Below are positions 5,373 to 11,883 of a stretch of DNA of 17,642 nt, piece after piece. The DNA comes from JBDZVM01 sp040255675 (GTDB lineage: Bacteria > Actinomycetota > Actinomycetes > Acidothermales > Acidothermaceae). The notes under the pieces were generated by a model. That model worked only from the letters and a program-made list of their open reading frames with translations. It ran no database searches and was not told the DNA's origin. The stretch covers positions 1-17,642 of the forward strand of contig JBDZVM010000061.1 of assembly GCA_040255675.1 (NCBI GenBank), written 5' to 3'. Made by a program: the position numbers and the translations under genes. Within the stretch, counting starts at the first letter, position 1, and every line of letters starts with the position of its first letter.

Positions 5373-6998
5373 TCACACCAGAGCGCGCCGGAACGCGTAG
5401 GCCGTAGCAGCTGCTCGCGAGGAGACGCCGAGCTTGCCGAAGATGTTTTGCAGGTGGCGACGTACGGTGTGCTCGCTGATGATGAGGGTCGCCGCAATCT
5501 CCTTGTTGGACCGACCACCAGCGACGAGTCGCAGCACTTCGTTCTCGCGGCCGGTCAGACTCCCATGCGACGACGTTCTTTCAGGCTGTGACAAGGCTTC
5601 GACCGCGGCGGTGTCTGGCGCCGCGCCGAGATGGTCGAACACCCAGCGCGCGGCGTCGAACTCCATGATCGCCGTCTCCTCATCGCCGAGCGCACGGGTC
5701 GCGACTCCGACCAGCACGCGTGCTCGCGCGGCTTCGTACGGCGCTTCGAGGTCACGCCACGCCATCCATGCGCGACGCAGATCGCGACACGCGGCTACCG
5801 CGTCATGCTCGGCAAGACGGACGGCGCCGCTGGCATACGCACTCATCGCATACAGCATCGGCATGTCGATCTCCTCGGCGATGGCGGTCAGCTCGTCGGC
5901 TGCCGCGCGCGCGGCTGCCGCGTCGCCCGCGTGAAGCATGGTCTCGACGTATGGCCCGAGCAGCCGTGCTCTCGTGTGGCGGTCAGTTGCCTCTTCGACC
6001 GCGCGACGGATCACAGCTGCCGCAACGTCGAGGGCCCCTTGCGCCAGCCGCAACAACGCTAGTCCGGGCTGCGGATCGAAGCCGCGTCGGCTGGCCTCAC
6101 GAAACGCCCGGTCGGCACCGGCGAAGTCACCGCGCAACCGTTGCAGTTCGCCTAACTCGTAGAAAGCAAGGGCTCCCGCCGGGTGCCGATCAAGGCGTTC
6201 ACACGCCCGCGCTGCTTCACGCACGGCGTCGGGCCAGTCTCCGTGCAGCCGCATAATCTCGGCACGATGAACGAGGCACTGGCCACGGTACGCGACGAGG
6301 TCGGGCTGCGACGCGAACCACCGGCTGAAGGCAGCGGTCCACTCGTGCGCCCGCCGCACGTCACACGTCACATTGCACTCGCCGAGCGCGGCGCAATAGA
6401 CGATGCCTGCGGTGATCGCTGAGACCTCGCCTGTTGTGACGGCGACCATCGCCTCATCGACCAGGGCAAGCCCCCGCGCAACGTCACCCGCACGGACCAA
6501 AGCCTGACCTCTGCCGAGCTGGCCGAAGGTCGCAAGGTCACGATCGCCGAAGCGATCGGCAAGATGGCAGATGTTACTGAAGATTGCATAGCCGTCTCGC
6601 GGGTCGCCGAGCCCAGAGACCGCGGCTATTGCCTTGTCGAGCAGCAAGTAACCCTGCTCCACGCAGTCGAGGCCACACTCGTCGATCAACCGTCTGCCGC
6701 GAGCGAACCAGCCGCTGCCCTGCGCCCCTTCTCCTCGTAGCAGCAGCCGGATACCGAGCCAGAACGCGCACCGCGCGGCCGCGGTCGGCTCGCCGGCGAT
6801 GAGATATTCGTGGTGGGCTCGGACCCACATTTCGTCGCTCTCGTCATCGCTGCCCGTCAGACAGGCAGTTGTGGCGAGCCGCTCGAGATCGGCCGCGTCG
6901 AGATCCTGATCCGTGCCGGACAGCAACTCATGGGCGGCCGCCCAAGCCTGCCGCTCGAACGCCGCTCGACCCGACACGAGACGATCTGTCGTGACCAC
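5373..6998 (-). CDS. LuxR-family regulator with TPR-like sensor region
   Basis: A 541-aa transcription factor. The C-terminal 61 residues (481-541) are a typical LuxR/GerE helix-turn-helix: LTGRENEVLRLVAGGRSNKEIA, then SEHTVRRHLQNIFGKLGV. The preceding ~470 residues are Ala/Leu/Arg-rich paired helices of TPR type, for example blocks around RAGDVARGLALVDEA and RLRGDFAGADRAFREA. No Walker A ATPase domain is seen, so this is a short relative of LAL/MalT regulators lacking the STAND module. No phosphoreceiver domain is present. Start GTG 6996-6998 gives the longest frame with continuous helix character; the upstream GGTGAAG is a modest ribosome site. It lies directly upstream of the FAD oxidoreductase gene, which it probably controls. 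The inducing signal is unknown. Confidence 0.88.
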   Translation of the reverse strand: MVTTDRLVSGRAAFERQAWAAAHELLSGTDQDLDAADLERLATTACLTGSDDESDEMWVRAHHEYLIAGEPTAAARCAFWLGIRLLLRGEGAQGSGWFARGRRLIDECGLDCVEQGYLLLDKAIAAVSGLGDPRDGYAIFSNICHLADRFGDRDLATFGQLGRGQALVRAGDVARGLALVDEAMVAVTTGEVSAITAGIVYCAALGECNVTCDVRRAHEWTAAFSRWFASQPDLVAYRGQCLVHRAEIMRLHGDWPDAVREAARACERLDRHPAGALAFYELGELQRLRGDFAGADRAFREASRRGFDPQPGLALLRLAQGALDVAAAVIRRAVEEATDRHTRARLLGPYVETMLHAGDAAAARAAADELTAIAEEIDMPMLYAMSAYASGAVRLAEHDAVAACRDLRRAWMAWRDLEAPYEAARARVLVGVATRALGDEETAIMEFDAARWVFDHLGAAPDTAAVEALSQPERTSSHGSLTGRENEVLRLVAGGRSNKEIAATLIISEHTVRRHLQNIFGKLGVSSRAAATAYAFRRALV

Positions 6999-7062
6999 GT
7001 TGCTTCACCGCTACGTAAATTCACGCGGTTCAACGCGAAAGATGCAAGGGTTCCGGCTGACG

Positions 7063-7827
7063 TCAGCCCATCGACCACACGACCGAGACGGTCACGGTCA
7101 CATCCTGCGAGCCCGCTTGGATCGGCATCGCCGCCGCCATTTTGTCGGCTGCCATCGGCGCGGCGTTGAGGTAAACCGGCGACGGGAAATTCGTCGACTC
7201 CGAAATGCTCTTCACCGTGCCGAGTGAGCGGCCAGCGGCCTTGGCATACGCCGTTGCCTTCGCTTTCGCGTCGTCGAAAGCCTTCTGCCGAGCCTGCGCC
7301 ACCAAGGCGTCGTCGTCGTCCAAGTCGAGACTGGCGCCGTTGATGACCAGTTGGTTGCCACCAACTTCGGCGACGTCAGAAATCACCGATCCGGCGTTCG
7401 GCAAATCACGCAGCACGACGGACAGGTTCTCGCTCACCCGATAACCCTTGAGCTTGGCGCCGCTGCTGGTGTAGTCGTAGTCGGGCTGCACCGAAAGTCC
7501 GGACGTTTGCAGGTCGGCGGCCGCGACGCCGTCCGCCTTCAATTTTTTTTGCACCGCCGCCATTGTGGTGTTGGCCCCTTGCATCGCCGAGTTGACGTCG
7601 GGTTTCACGACGTTAATTGACGTCTGCAGACGCAGCAAGTTCGGCGTACCGGTGACCCGGCCGACCCCGCTCACGGCGATTCCGTTCGACGTCGGCTCGG
7701 CCGGAGCGGGAGACGGCGACGACTCGGGTGTTGCCGACGCGGTATGACCCCAGGCATAGGCGCCGACAAGAAGGGCGGCCGCGACGGCTCCGACGCCGAC
7801 CGAGCGCAGTGAAATGGTGACGGGCAT
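7063..7827 (-). CDS. SIMPL (DUF541) domain exported protein
   Basis: A 254-aa protein with an N-terminal export signal: R8, a hydrophobic segment at about 10-26, and a possible cleavage site after ASA (30-32). A Pro/Ser-rich linker (33-46) follows. The remainder is a SIMPL domain, recognisable by ISVSGxGxV-like GIAVSGVGRVTGTPNLLRLQ (49-68), the DLQTSGLSVQPDYDY block and GYRVSENLSVVLRDL. The C-terminal section includes the ARQKAFDDAKAKATAYAKAAGRSLG helix typical of the family. Related proteins form periplasmic or outer-surface oligomers (BP26, YggE) linked to stress; the molecular role is not settled. ATG 7825-7827 has GGAGG five nt upstream. The gene follows metF by 59 nt on the same strand. 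Confidence 0.85.
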   Translation of the reverse strand: MPVTISLRSVGVGAVAAALLVGAYAWGHTASATPESSPSPAPAEPTSNGIAVSGVGRVTGTPNLLRLQTSINVVKPDVNSAMQGANTTMAAVQKKLKADGVAAADLQTSGLSVQPDYDYTSSGAKLKGYRVSENLSVVLRDLPNAGSVISDVAEVGGNQLVINGASLDLDDDDALVAQARQKAFDDAKAKATAYAKAAGRSLGTVKSISESTNFPSPVYLNAAPMAADKMAAAMPIQAGSQDVTVTVSVVWSMG

Positions 7828-7886
7828 GGCGACCTCCAGCGACGAGCGGGCGCCGATATGACGCGGCCACCGCACCGATCGGTTCC

Positions 7887-8807
7887 CTAGGAAAAACGGT
7901 CTCCGACGCCGAGGTTTTGGTAGATCTCGCGGGTCGCCGTCGACTTGTTCAACGTGATGAAGTGCAGGCCCGGCGCGCCTTCGTCGAGTAACCGGGCGCA
8001 CATGTCGCTTGCCACCTCGAGGCCGATGGCCCGCACTGCGTCGGCGTCGTCGGCGACGGCGAGAAGTCGCTCGGCCAGTTTCGGCGGGAAGTCGTCGCCC
8101 GACAAAATTGAGAACCGCTCGATCTGGCCGATCGACGTGAGCGGCATGATGCCCGGAATGATCGGCATGTCGCAGCCTGCCGCCAGCGCGCGATCGCGCA
8201 GCCTCAGATAATCGTCGACCGAGAAAAACATCTGCGTGATGGCGAAATCGGCGCCGGCTTGCTGCTTGCGCACCAGGTTTTCGATGTCTTCTTCGGGCGT
8301 TGCCGACCGCGGGTGTTTCGTGGTGAAAGCCGCGACACCGACGCAAAAATCACCTGAGGTCTTGATGAGCTCGACCAGCTCGTGGGCGTAGTGAAAACCC
8401 TTCGGGTGCGCGACCCACTCCCCTTGCGGATTGCCGGGCGGGTCTCCGCGCAACGCGAGCATGTTGCGAATGCTCGCGTCAGCGTACTGGCCGACCACCC
8501 GGCGAAGCTCGGCGACCGAGTGGTTCACCGCCGTGAGATGACCCACAGGAGTAAGAGTGGTCTCGGTGGCGATGTGCTCGGTGACCCGCACGGTGGTGTC
8601 ACGAGTAGAACCCCCCGCGCCGTAGGTGACCGAGACGAACGTCGGCCGCAACTGCTCGAGTTCGCGCAGCGCCTGGAACAGCGACCGCTCCCCTTGCTCG
8701 GTCTTCGGCGGGAAAAACTCGAACGAAAACGACTGGGCGCCCCCGGCAAGCAATTCTTTGATGGTGCGCGCGTGGTCGCGCAGCACCGACGGGCGACCCA
8801 AAGACAT
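7887..8807 (-). CDS. metF: 5,10-methylenetetrahydrofolate reductase MetF
   Basis: A 306-aa flavoenzyme that reduces 5,10-CH2-THF to 5-CH3-THF, the methyl donor for methionine synthesis. The family motifs appear in order: SFEFFPPKTEQG (28-39) with E30 as the usual catalytic acid; SVTYGAGGSTRDTT (59-72); MLALRGDPPG (116-125); FAITQMFFSVDDY (188-200); PIIPGIMPL (215-223); and LHFITLNKSTATREI (281-295). Length is normal for a bacterial MetF. ATG 8805-8807 is chosen because homology begins here. There is no Shine-Dalgarno, but TACCCT lies 6 nt upstream inside the thiE stop region, so this gene may have its own leaderless promoter besides read-through from thiE. The closeness of metF to an Rv2175c-like gene also occurs in Mycobacterium (Rv2172c/Rv2175c). 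Confidence 0.95.
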   Translation of the reverse strand: MSLGRPSVLRDHARTIKELLAGGAQSFSFEFFPPKTEQGERSLFQALRELEQLRPTFVSVTYGAGGSTRDTTVRVTEHIATETTLTPVGHLTAVNHSVAELRRVVGQYADASIRNMLALRGDPPGNPQGEWVAHPKGFHYAHELVELIKTSGDFCVGVAAFTTKHPRSATPEEDIENLVRKQQAGADFAITQMFFSVDDYLRLRDRALAAGCDMPIIPGIMPLTSIGQIERFSILSGDDFPPKLAERLLAVADDADAVRAIGLEVASDMCARLLDEGAPGLHFITLNKSTATREIYQNLGVGDRFS

Positions 8808-8811
8808 GGGC

Positions 8812-9462
8812 TCAGGGTACCGGTTGCGCCGCGCGCAGCCGTTCGGCGAACTCCGAGGCAGCCGCGCGGGGGTCGGCCGCCTGCGTGATAGCCCGGACGA
8901 CGACAACCCGCCGCGCCCCGGCTTCGAGCACGTGGTCGAGGTTCGCGAGGTCGATGCCGCCGATGGCGAACCATGGCCGCTGTGGTCGTAAATCGCTGAC
9001 GTAGCGGATCAACTCGAGGCCCGGCGCGGGCCGGCCCGGCTTGGTCGGGGTCGGCCAGCACGGCCCGACGCAGAAGTAGTCGACGCCTTCTTCGGTCGCG
9101 GCGACCGACGATTCGGCTATCGAGTGCGACGAGCGCCCGATCACCGTGTCGTTCTTCACCAGGCATCTCGCCGCCGAGACCGGCAAGTCGTCTTGGCCCA
9201 GGTGCAAGATGTCGGCGTCCGCCGCGAAAGCGACATCTGCGCGGTCGTTGACGGCGAGCAGCTTGCCGTGCCGCGCACACGCCCGCGCGAAAACCTGCAA
9301 CGCCGCGAGTTCGTGCTTCGCCTCCATGCCTTTTTGCCGAAGCTGCACGATGTCGACACCGTTCGACAACACCGCGTCGAGAAACTCCGGCAGATCGCCT
9401 TCGCGTTCGCGCGCGTCGACACACAAGTACAAGCGAGCGTCAGAAAGCGAGGGCTTGGGCAC
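8812..9462 (-). CDS. thiE: Thiamine-phosphate synthase ThiE
   Basis: A 216-aa TIM-barrel enzyme that couples HMP-pyrophosphate with thiazole phosphate to give thiamine monophosphate. Recognisable motifs are IVQLRQKG (38-45, pyrophosphate contact), LLAVNDRADVA (68-78), ILHLGQDDLP (85-94, Mg2+ site), IGRSSHS (108-114), DYFCVGPCWPTPTKPG (128-143) and WFAIGGID (164-171). All match functional ThiE. Translation begins at GTG 9460-9462 with GGAGG at 9472-9476. The first 23 nt overlap the end of the Rv2175c-like gene, which implies co-translation. It is separate from thiO-thiS-thiG, which lies on the other strand about 1 kb away. I found no TPP riboswitch before this gene. Confidence 0.95.
   Translation of the reverse strand: MPKPSLSDARLYLCVDAREREGDLPEFLDAVLSNGVDIVQLRQKGMEAKHELAALQVFARACARHGKLLAVNDRADVAFAADADILHLGQDDLPVSAARCLVKNDTVIGRSSHSIAESSVAATEEGVDYFCVGPCWPTPTKPGRPAPGLELIRYVSDLRPQRPWFAIGGIDLANLDHVLEAGARRVVVVRAITQAADPRAAASEFAERLRAAQPVP
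8814..8819 (-). promoter_or_regulatory. Putative leaderless -10 (TACCCT) of metF
   Basis: TACCCT on the minus strand lies 6 nt before the metF ATG and overlaps the thiE stop. With no Shine-Dalgarno before metF, a transcript starting at or next to the ATG would explain translation initiation. Confidence 0.35.
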
Positions 9463-9787
9463 GGCGCTTCACCTCCGTGCCGCGGTTCTCGACGAGTGCC
9501 CGCACCGGTGAGCCGGGAAGCGAGTCGTCGGGAGTGAAAAGCCAGCGCAAGGCTTCGTCGTCGGAGTAACCGGCGTCGGCGAGCACCGTGAGCGTGCCGG
9601 CGAGACCTTTCAGCACGACGCCGTCCTGGACGAACGCGGCCGGCACGCGCACCACGCCGTCACGCCGCACCCCGATCAGCTTGCGCTCGCGCAGCAATTG
9701 CCGAACCTTTCCCACCTCGACGCCGAGGCGATCGGCGACGTCGGCAACGGTGAGCCATTCGGAGATGAGTTGTTCGAAGTCGGTCAC
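9440..9787 (-). CDS. Rv2175c-like DNA-binding protein
   Basis: A 115-aa protein with an N-terminal winged/excisionase-like helix-turn-helix (WLTVADVADRLGVEVGKVRQLLRERKL, about 11-37). A short wing GVRRDGVVRVPAAFV follows, then a helical C-terminal domain with GLAGTLTVLADAGYSDDEALRWLF. This arrangement matches actinobacterial Rv2175c, a DNA-binding protein that in M. tuberculosis is phosphorylated by PknL. The start is assigned to GTG 9785-9787 because homology begins at TDFEQLISEWLTV; the open frame continues upstream without homology. It is the first gene of the minus-strand run with thiE and metF, and its 3' end overlaps thiE. Target genes are unknown. No PknL-like kinase gene is in the window. 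Confidence 0.85.
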   Translation of the reverse strand: MTDFEQLISEWLTVADVADRLGVEVGKVRQLLRERKLIGVRRDGVVRVPAAFVQDGVVLKGLAGTLTVLADAGYSDDEALRWLFTPDDSLPGSPVRALVENRGTEVKRRAQALAF

Positions 9788-9864
9788 GGGGCCAGCCTGC
9801 CACGCGACGTCGTGATCAGTAGACGGACCGCGCCAAACGCCCGTATTCGATCGCGCTGGTGCGC

Positions 9865-9870
9865 TAGGGT
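9865..9870 (+). promoter_or_regulatory. Putative leaderless -10 (TAGGGT) of the membrane-protein gene
   Basis: TAGGGT lies 8 nt before GTG 9879, with no Shine-Dalgarno. The same spacing is seen before the YbaK-like gene. It supports GTG 9879 rather than TTG 9873 as the start. Confidence 0.45.
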
Positions 9871-9878
9871 CATTGCTC

Positions 9879-10385
9879 GTGCGAGAGATCTTGGGGGACG
9901 CCGACCCGCACCCTGAGTCGCCCGTTGATGCCTTACGCAACGACGACTTCGCTCGCGGCCCGGCGTTCGGCAGCGACGTCGACGACGATTTCGACGTCCG
10001 GCCTAGCCTCTTGATCCGCCTTTGGACGGCAAGCGCCACCGCGAGCGCCTTGGCCATCGCCTCTTTCGTCTTCGCTGTCGCGAGTCTGCTGCAACCGTTC
10101 GTAGGTTATGTGATCACCAACTCGCTTTTTCTCGCAACGTCAGCTCGGTCGGTGATTTCCTCCCAGCGAGCCACCGCCATAGCGGAAATCGTGTGCGCGG
10201 GCCTCGCGTTGATCACCGTTGGCGCTGCCTTTGCCGCGACGGCGGTGCACGAAGATCAGGCGGAGCGTCGCACGCCCCAGGTCATGGCCGGTGCCGCGGC
10301 ACTGATCGCGATCGTTTCGATCGTCGTGGGAATCGTCGCGCTCGTCATCGTGGCAGGCATCCACGATCCGAGCCAGCTCAGCTGA
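9879..10385 (+). CDS. Unknown actinobacterial-type membrane protein, three or more TM helices
   Basis: A 168-aa protein I do not recognise. The first ~40 residues are acidic and hydrophilic (PHPESPVDALRNDDFARG, then a DVDDDFD cluster) and probably cytoplasmic. Hydrophobic helices follow at about 48-75 (possibly extending through VGYVITNSLFL as a second, weaker segment), 101-124 and 137-161. The tail HDPSQLS is short. No catalytic motif is visible. GTG 9879 is chosen for its leaderless promoter geometry; TTG 9873 would add two residues. The gene lies between the divergent Rv2175c-like gene and the TPP riboswitch. The acidic N-terminus ahead of a small membrane core resembles many DUF4190-like actinobacterial proteins, but I cannot assign a family. 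Confidence 0.7.
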   Translation: MREILGDADPHPESPVDALRNDDFARGPAFGSDVDDDFDVRPSLLIRLWTASATASALAIASFVFAVASLLQPFVGYVITNSLFLATSARSVISSQRATAIAEIVCAGLALITVGAAFAATAVHEDQAERRTPQVMAGAAALIAIVSIVVGIVALVIVAGIHDPSQLS

Positions 10386-10427
10386 GCCGAGACCGCTGCC
10401 CGCACGCCGTCGATGAACCACCCGGTC

Positions 10428-10433
10428 TAATCT
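10428..10433 (+). promoter_or_regulatory. Putative -10 (TAATCT) of the thiO-thiS-thiG operon
   Basis: TAATCT fits TANNNT, and a start about 7 nt downstream would put the 5' end of the mRNA at the first base of the riboswitch. The -35 is weak. Confidence 0.45.
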
Positions 10434-10439
10434 GAAGTG

Positions 10440-10526
10440 ACACGGGAGTCCGGCGTTACCGGGCTGAGAGGGCGGCTAACGGCCGCCGACCGTCGAACCT
10501 GCTCCGGATCATGCCGGCGAAGGGAG
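10440..10526 (+). ncRNA. TPP (THI-box) riboswitch
   Basis: The conserved TPP aptamer elements occur in order: ACGGGAGTCC (10442-10451), GCTGAGAGGG (10463-10472), GAACCTG (10495-10501), and CCGGATCATGCCGGCGAAGG (10504-10523). An optional extra stem GGCGGC/GCCGCC (10471-10476 with 10482-10487) fits between the last two blocks. GGGAG at the 3' end (10522-10526) is the only plausible ribosome site for thiO. TPP binding would therefore hide it and repress translation; no terminator hairpin with a T-run follows. The P1 stem is not obvious; CGGG 10443-10446 with CCCG 10528-10531 is one possibility. It controls thiO-thiS-thiG by feedback. Confidence 0.95.
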
Positions 10527-10536
10527 ACCCGCAGCA

Positions 10537-11682
10537 ATGTCCCCGGCGAAGTCGGCCAACGACGTCCTCGTCGTCGGCGGCGGCGTGATCGGGCTCGCGA
10601 TCGCTTGGCAGGCCGCGTCGCGCGACCTGACCGTGACGGTGCTCGACCCGCACCCGGGCAGCGGCGCTTCGCATTACGCGGCGGGCATGCTCGCGCCCGT
10701 CACCGAAGTGCATTACGGCGAAGAGGACATCCTCGCGCTGAACCTCGCGTCAGTACGGCGTTATCCGTCGTTCGTCGCGGAACTCGAAGAACGAGCCCGG
10801 ACGACGGTGGGTTACCGCGAGTGCGGAACGCTGGCGATCGCTTTCGACGCCGACGACCGCGCCGCGCTCGACGATCTACACAAGTACCAGCTGTCTTTGG
10901 GGTTGGCGTCGGCCCCGCTCACGACTCGCGAATGCCGCAAGCTCGAACCGCTTCTGGCGCCGACGATCCGCGGTGGCCTGCACGTCGAGGGCGATCATCA
11001 GGTCAACAACCGACGCCTTGTCGCGGCGCTCCTCCTGGCGTGTGCCGAGGCGGGCGTGTCGATCCGTCGTGAGGTCGCCCGGCGATTCGTCATCGAGCAC
11101 GATCGGGTAGTCGGCGTCGACGATCTGCGCGCCGAACAAACCGTTCTCGCGGCCGGATGCTGGAGCGCGAAGACGGCGGCAGAGGCGGGGTTGCCGCCCG
11201 AGGTCATGCCGCCGGTGCGCCCGGTGAAAGGGCAAATTTTGCGGCTGCGCGACGACCCCTCCCGTCCGTTGCTGAGTCGCACCGTACGCGCGGGCGTTCG
11301 CGGTCGGCCGATCTACCTCGTGCCACGCGCTGACGGCGAGATCGTGCTGGGTGCCACGGCTGAAGAGCGTGGCTTCGATCAAGTCGTCACGGTCGGCGCG
11401 GTGTCTGAATTGCTGGACGACGCGCGACAACTCGTGCCGGGGGTTTCCGAGCTCGAGCTGGTCGAGACGTCGGCCGGCCTTCGTCCGGGCTCGCCCGACA
11501 ACGCGCCGATGATCGGCCCGAGCGCTCTGCCGGGCCTCGTCATCGCGACCGGCCATTACCGCAACGGCATCTTGCTCACACCGATCACCGCCGACATCGT
11601 CGCCGACGTCCTCGACAAGGGAACGCTCGCCCCAGAGTTCGCGCGCTTCGACCCGCGTCGCTTCGAGAAGGCCGCGTCATGA
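10537..11682 (+). CDS. thiO: Glycine oxidase ThiO
   Basis: A 381-aa FAD enzyme of the DAO family that oxidises glycine with O2 to dehydroglycine, the nitrogen/carbon donor for thiazole synthesis. The Rossmann motif VLVVGGGVIGLAIAW (10-24) and acidic D37 bind FAD. GASHYAAGMLAP (43-54) is the ThiO flavin-loop signature. The C-terminal ETSAGLRPGSPDNAPMIGP and TGHYRNGILLTP blocks are the usual DAO/ThiO active-site and FAD-closing motifs, with the arginine in GLRPGSPD. No signal peptide is present. It is the first gene after the TPP riboswitch, and its stop overlaps thiS by ATGA. The use of ThiO rather than ThiH implies aerobic thiazole synthesis. Confidence 0.95.
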   Translation: MSPAKSANDVLVVGGGVIGLAIAWQAASRDLTVTVLDPHPGSGASHYAAGMLAPVTEVHYGEEDILALNLASVRRYPSFVAELEERARTTVGYRECGTLAIAFDADDRAALDDLHKYQLSLGLASAPLTTRECRKLEPLLAPTIRGGLHVEGDHQVNNRRLVAALLLACAEAGVSIRREVARRFVIEHDRVVGVDDLRAEQTVLAAGCWSAKTAAEAGLPPEVMPPVRPVKGQILRLRDDPSRPLLSRTVRAGVRGRPIYLVPRADGEIVLGATAEERGFDQVVTVGAVSELLDDARQLVPGVSELELVETSAGLRPGSPDNAPMIGPSALPGLVIATGHYRNGILLTPITADIVADVLDKGTLAPEFARFDPRRFEKAAS

Positions 11683-11879
11683 AGGTCACCCTGAACGGAA
11701 AAGCGCACGAGATCGGCGACGACACGAGCCTCGCCCAGGTCGTGGCGCGGCTCACCTCCGCGGATCGCGGCATAGCGGTCGCGCTCAATGGCACGGTCGT
11801 GCCGCGGCCGCGCTGGGAGACCATCACCTTGTCGGACGACGACCACGTCGAAGTGCTGACCGCGGTACAAGGAGGCTGA
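11679..11879 (+). CDS. thiS: Sulfur carrier protein ThiS
   Basis: A 66-aa ubiquitin-like protein ending in the obligatory Gly-Gly (AVQGG), which is adenylated and converted to a thiocarboxylate to carry sulfur to ThiG. MKVTLNGKAHEI at the start and IAVALNGTVVPRPRW in the middle match ThiS beta-grasp strands. The ATG overlaps the thiO stop, and the stop lies 4 nt before thiG. The codons for the final Gln-Gly-Gly (CAAGGAGGC) contain AAGGAGG, which is the ribosome binding site of thiG. An adenylyltransferase (ThiF/MoeB) is needed but is not in the window. Confidence 0.95.
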   Translation: MKVTLNGKAHEIGDDTSLAQVVARLTSADRGIAVALNGTVVPRPRWETITLSDDDHVEVLTAVQGG

Positions 11880-11883
11880 CCAC

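Noticed and set aside
7828..8346. Long N-terminal extension of the SIMPL protein
   Set aside because: It is an out-of-frame shadow of metF, rich in Arg. A signal peptide and GGAGG mark the true start at 7827.
10376..10387. 12-bp palindrome GCTCAGCTGAGC at the end of the membrane-protein gene
   Set aside because: There is no loop or T-tract and it is too short to claim as a terminator or operator.
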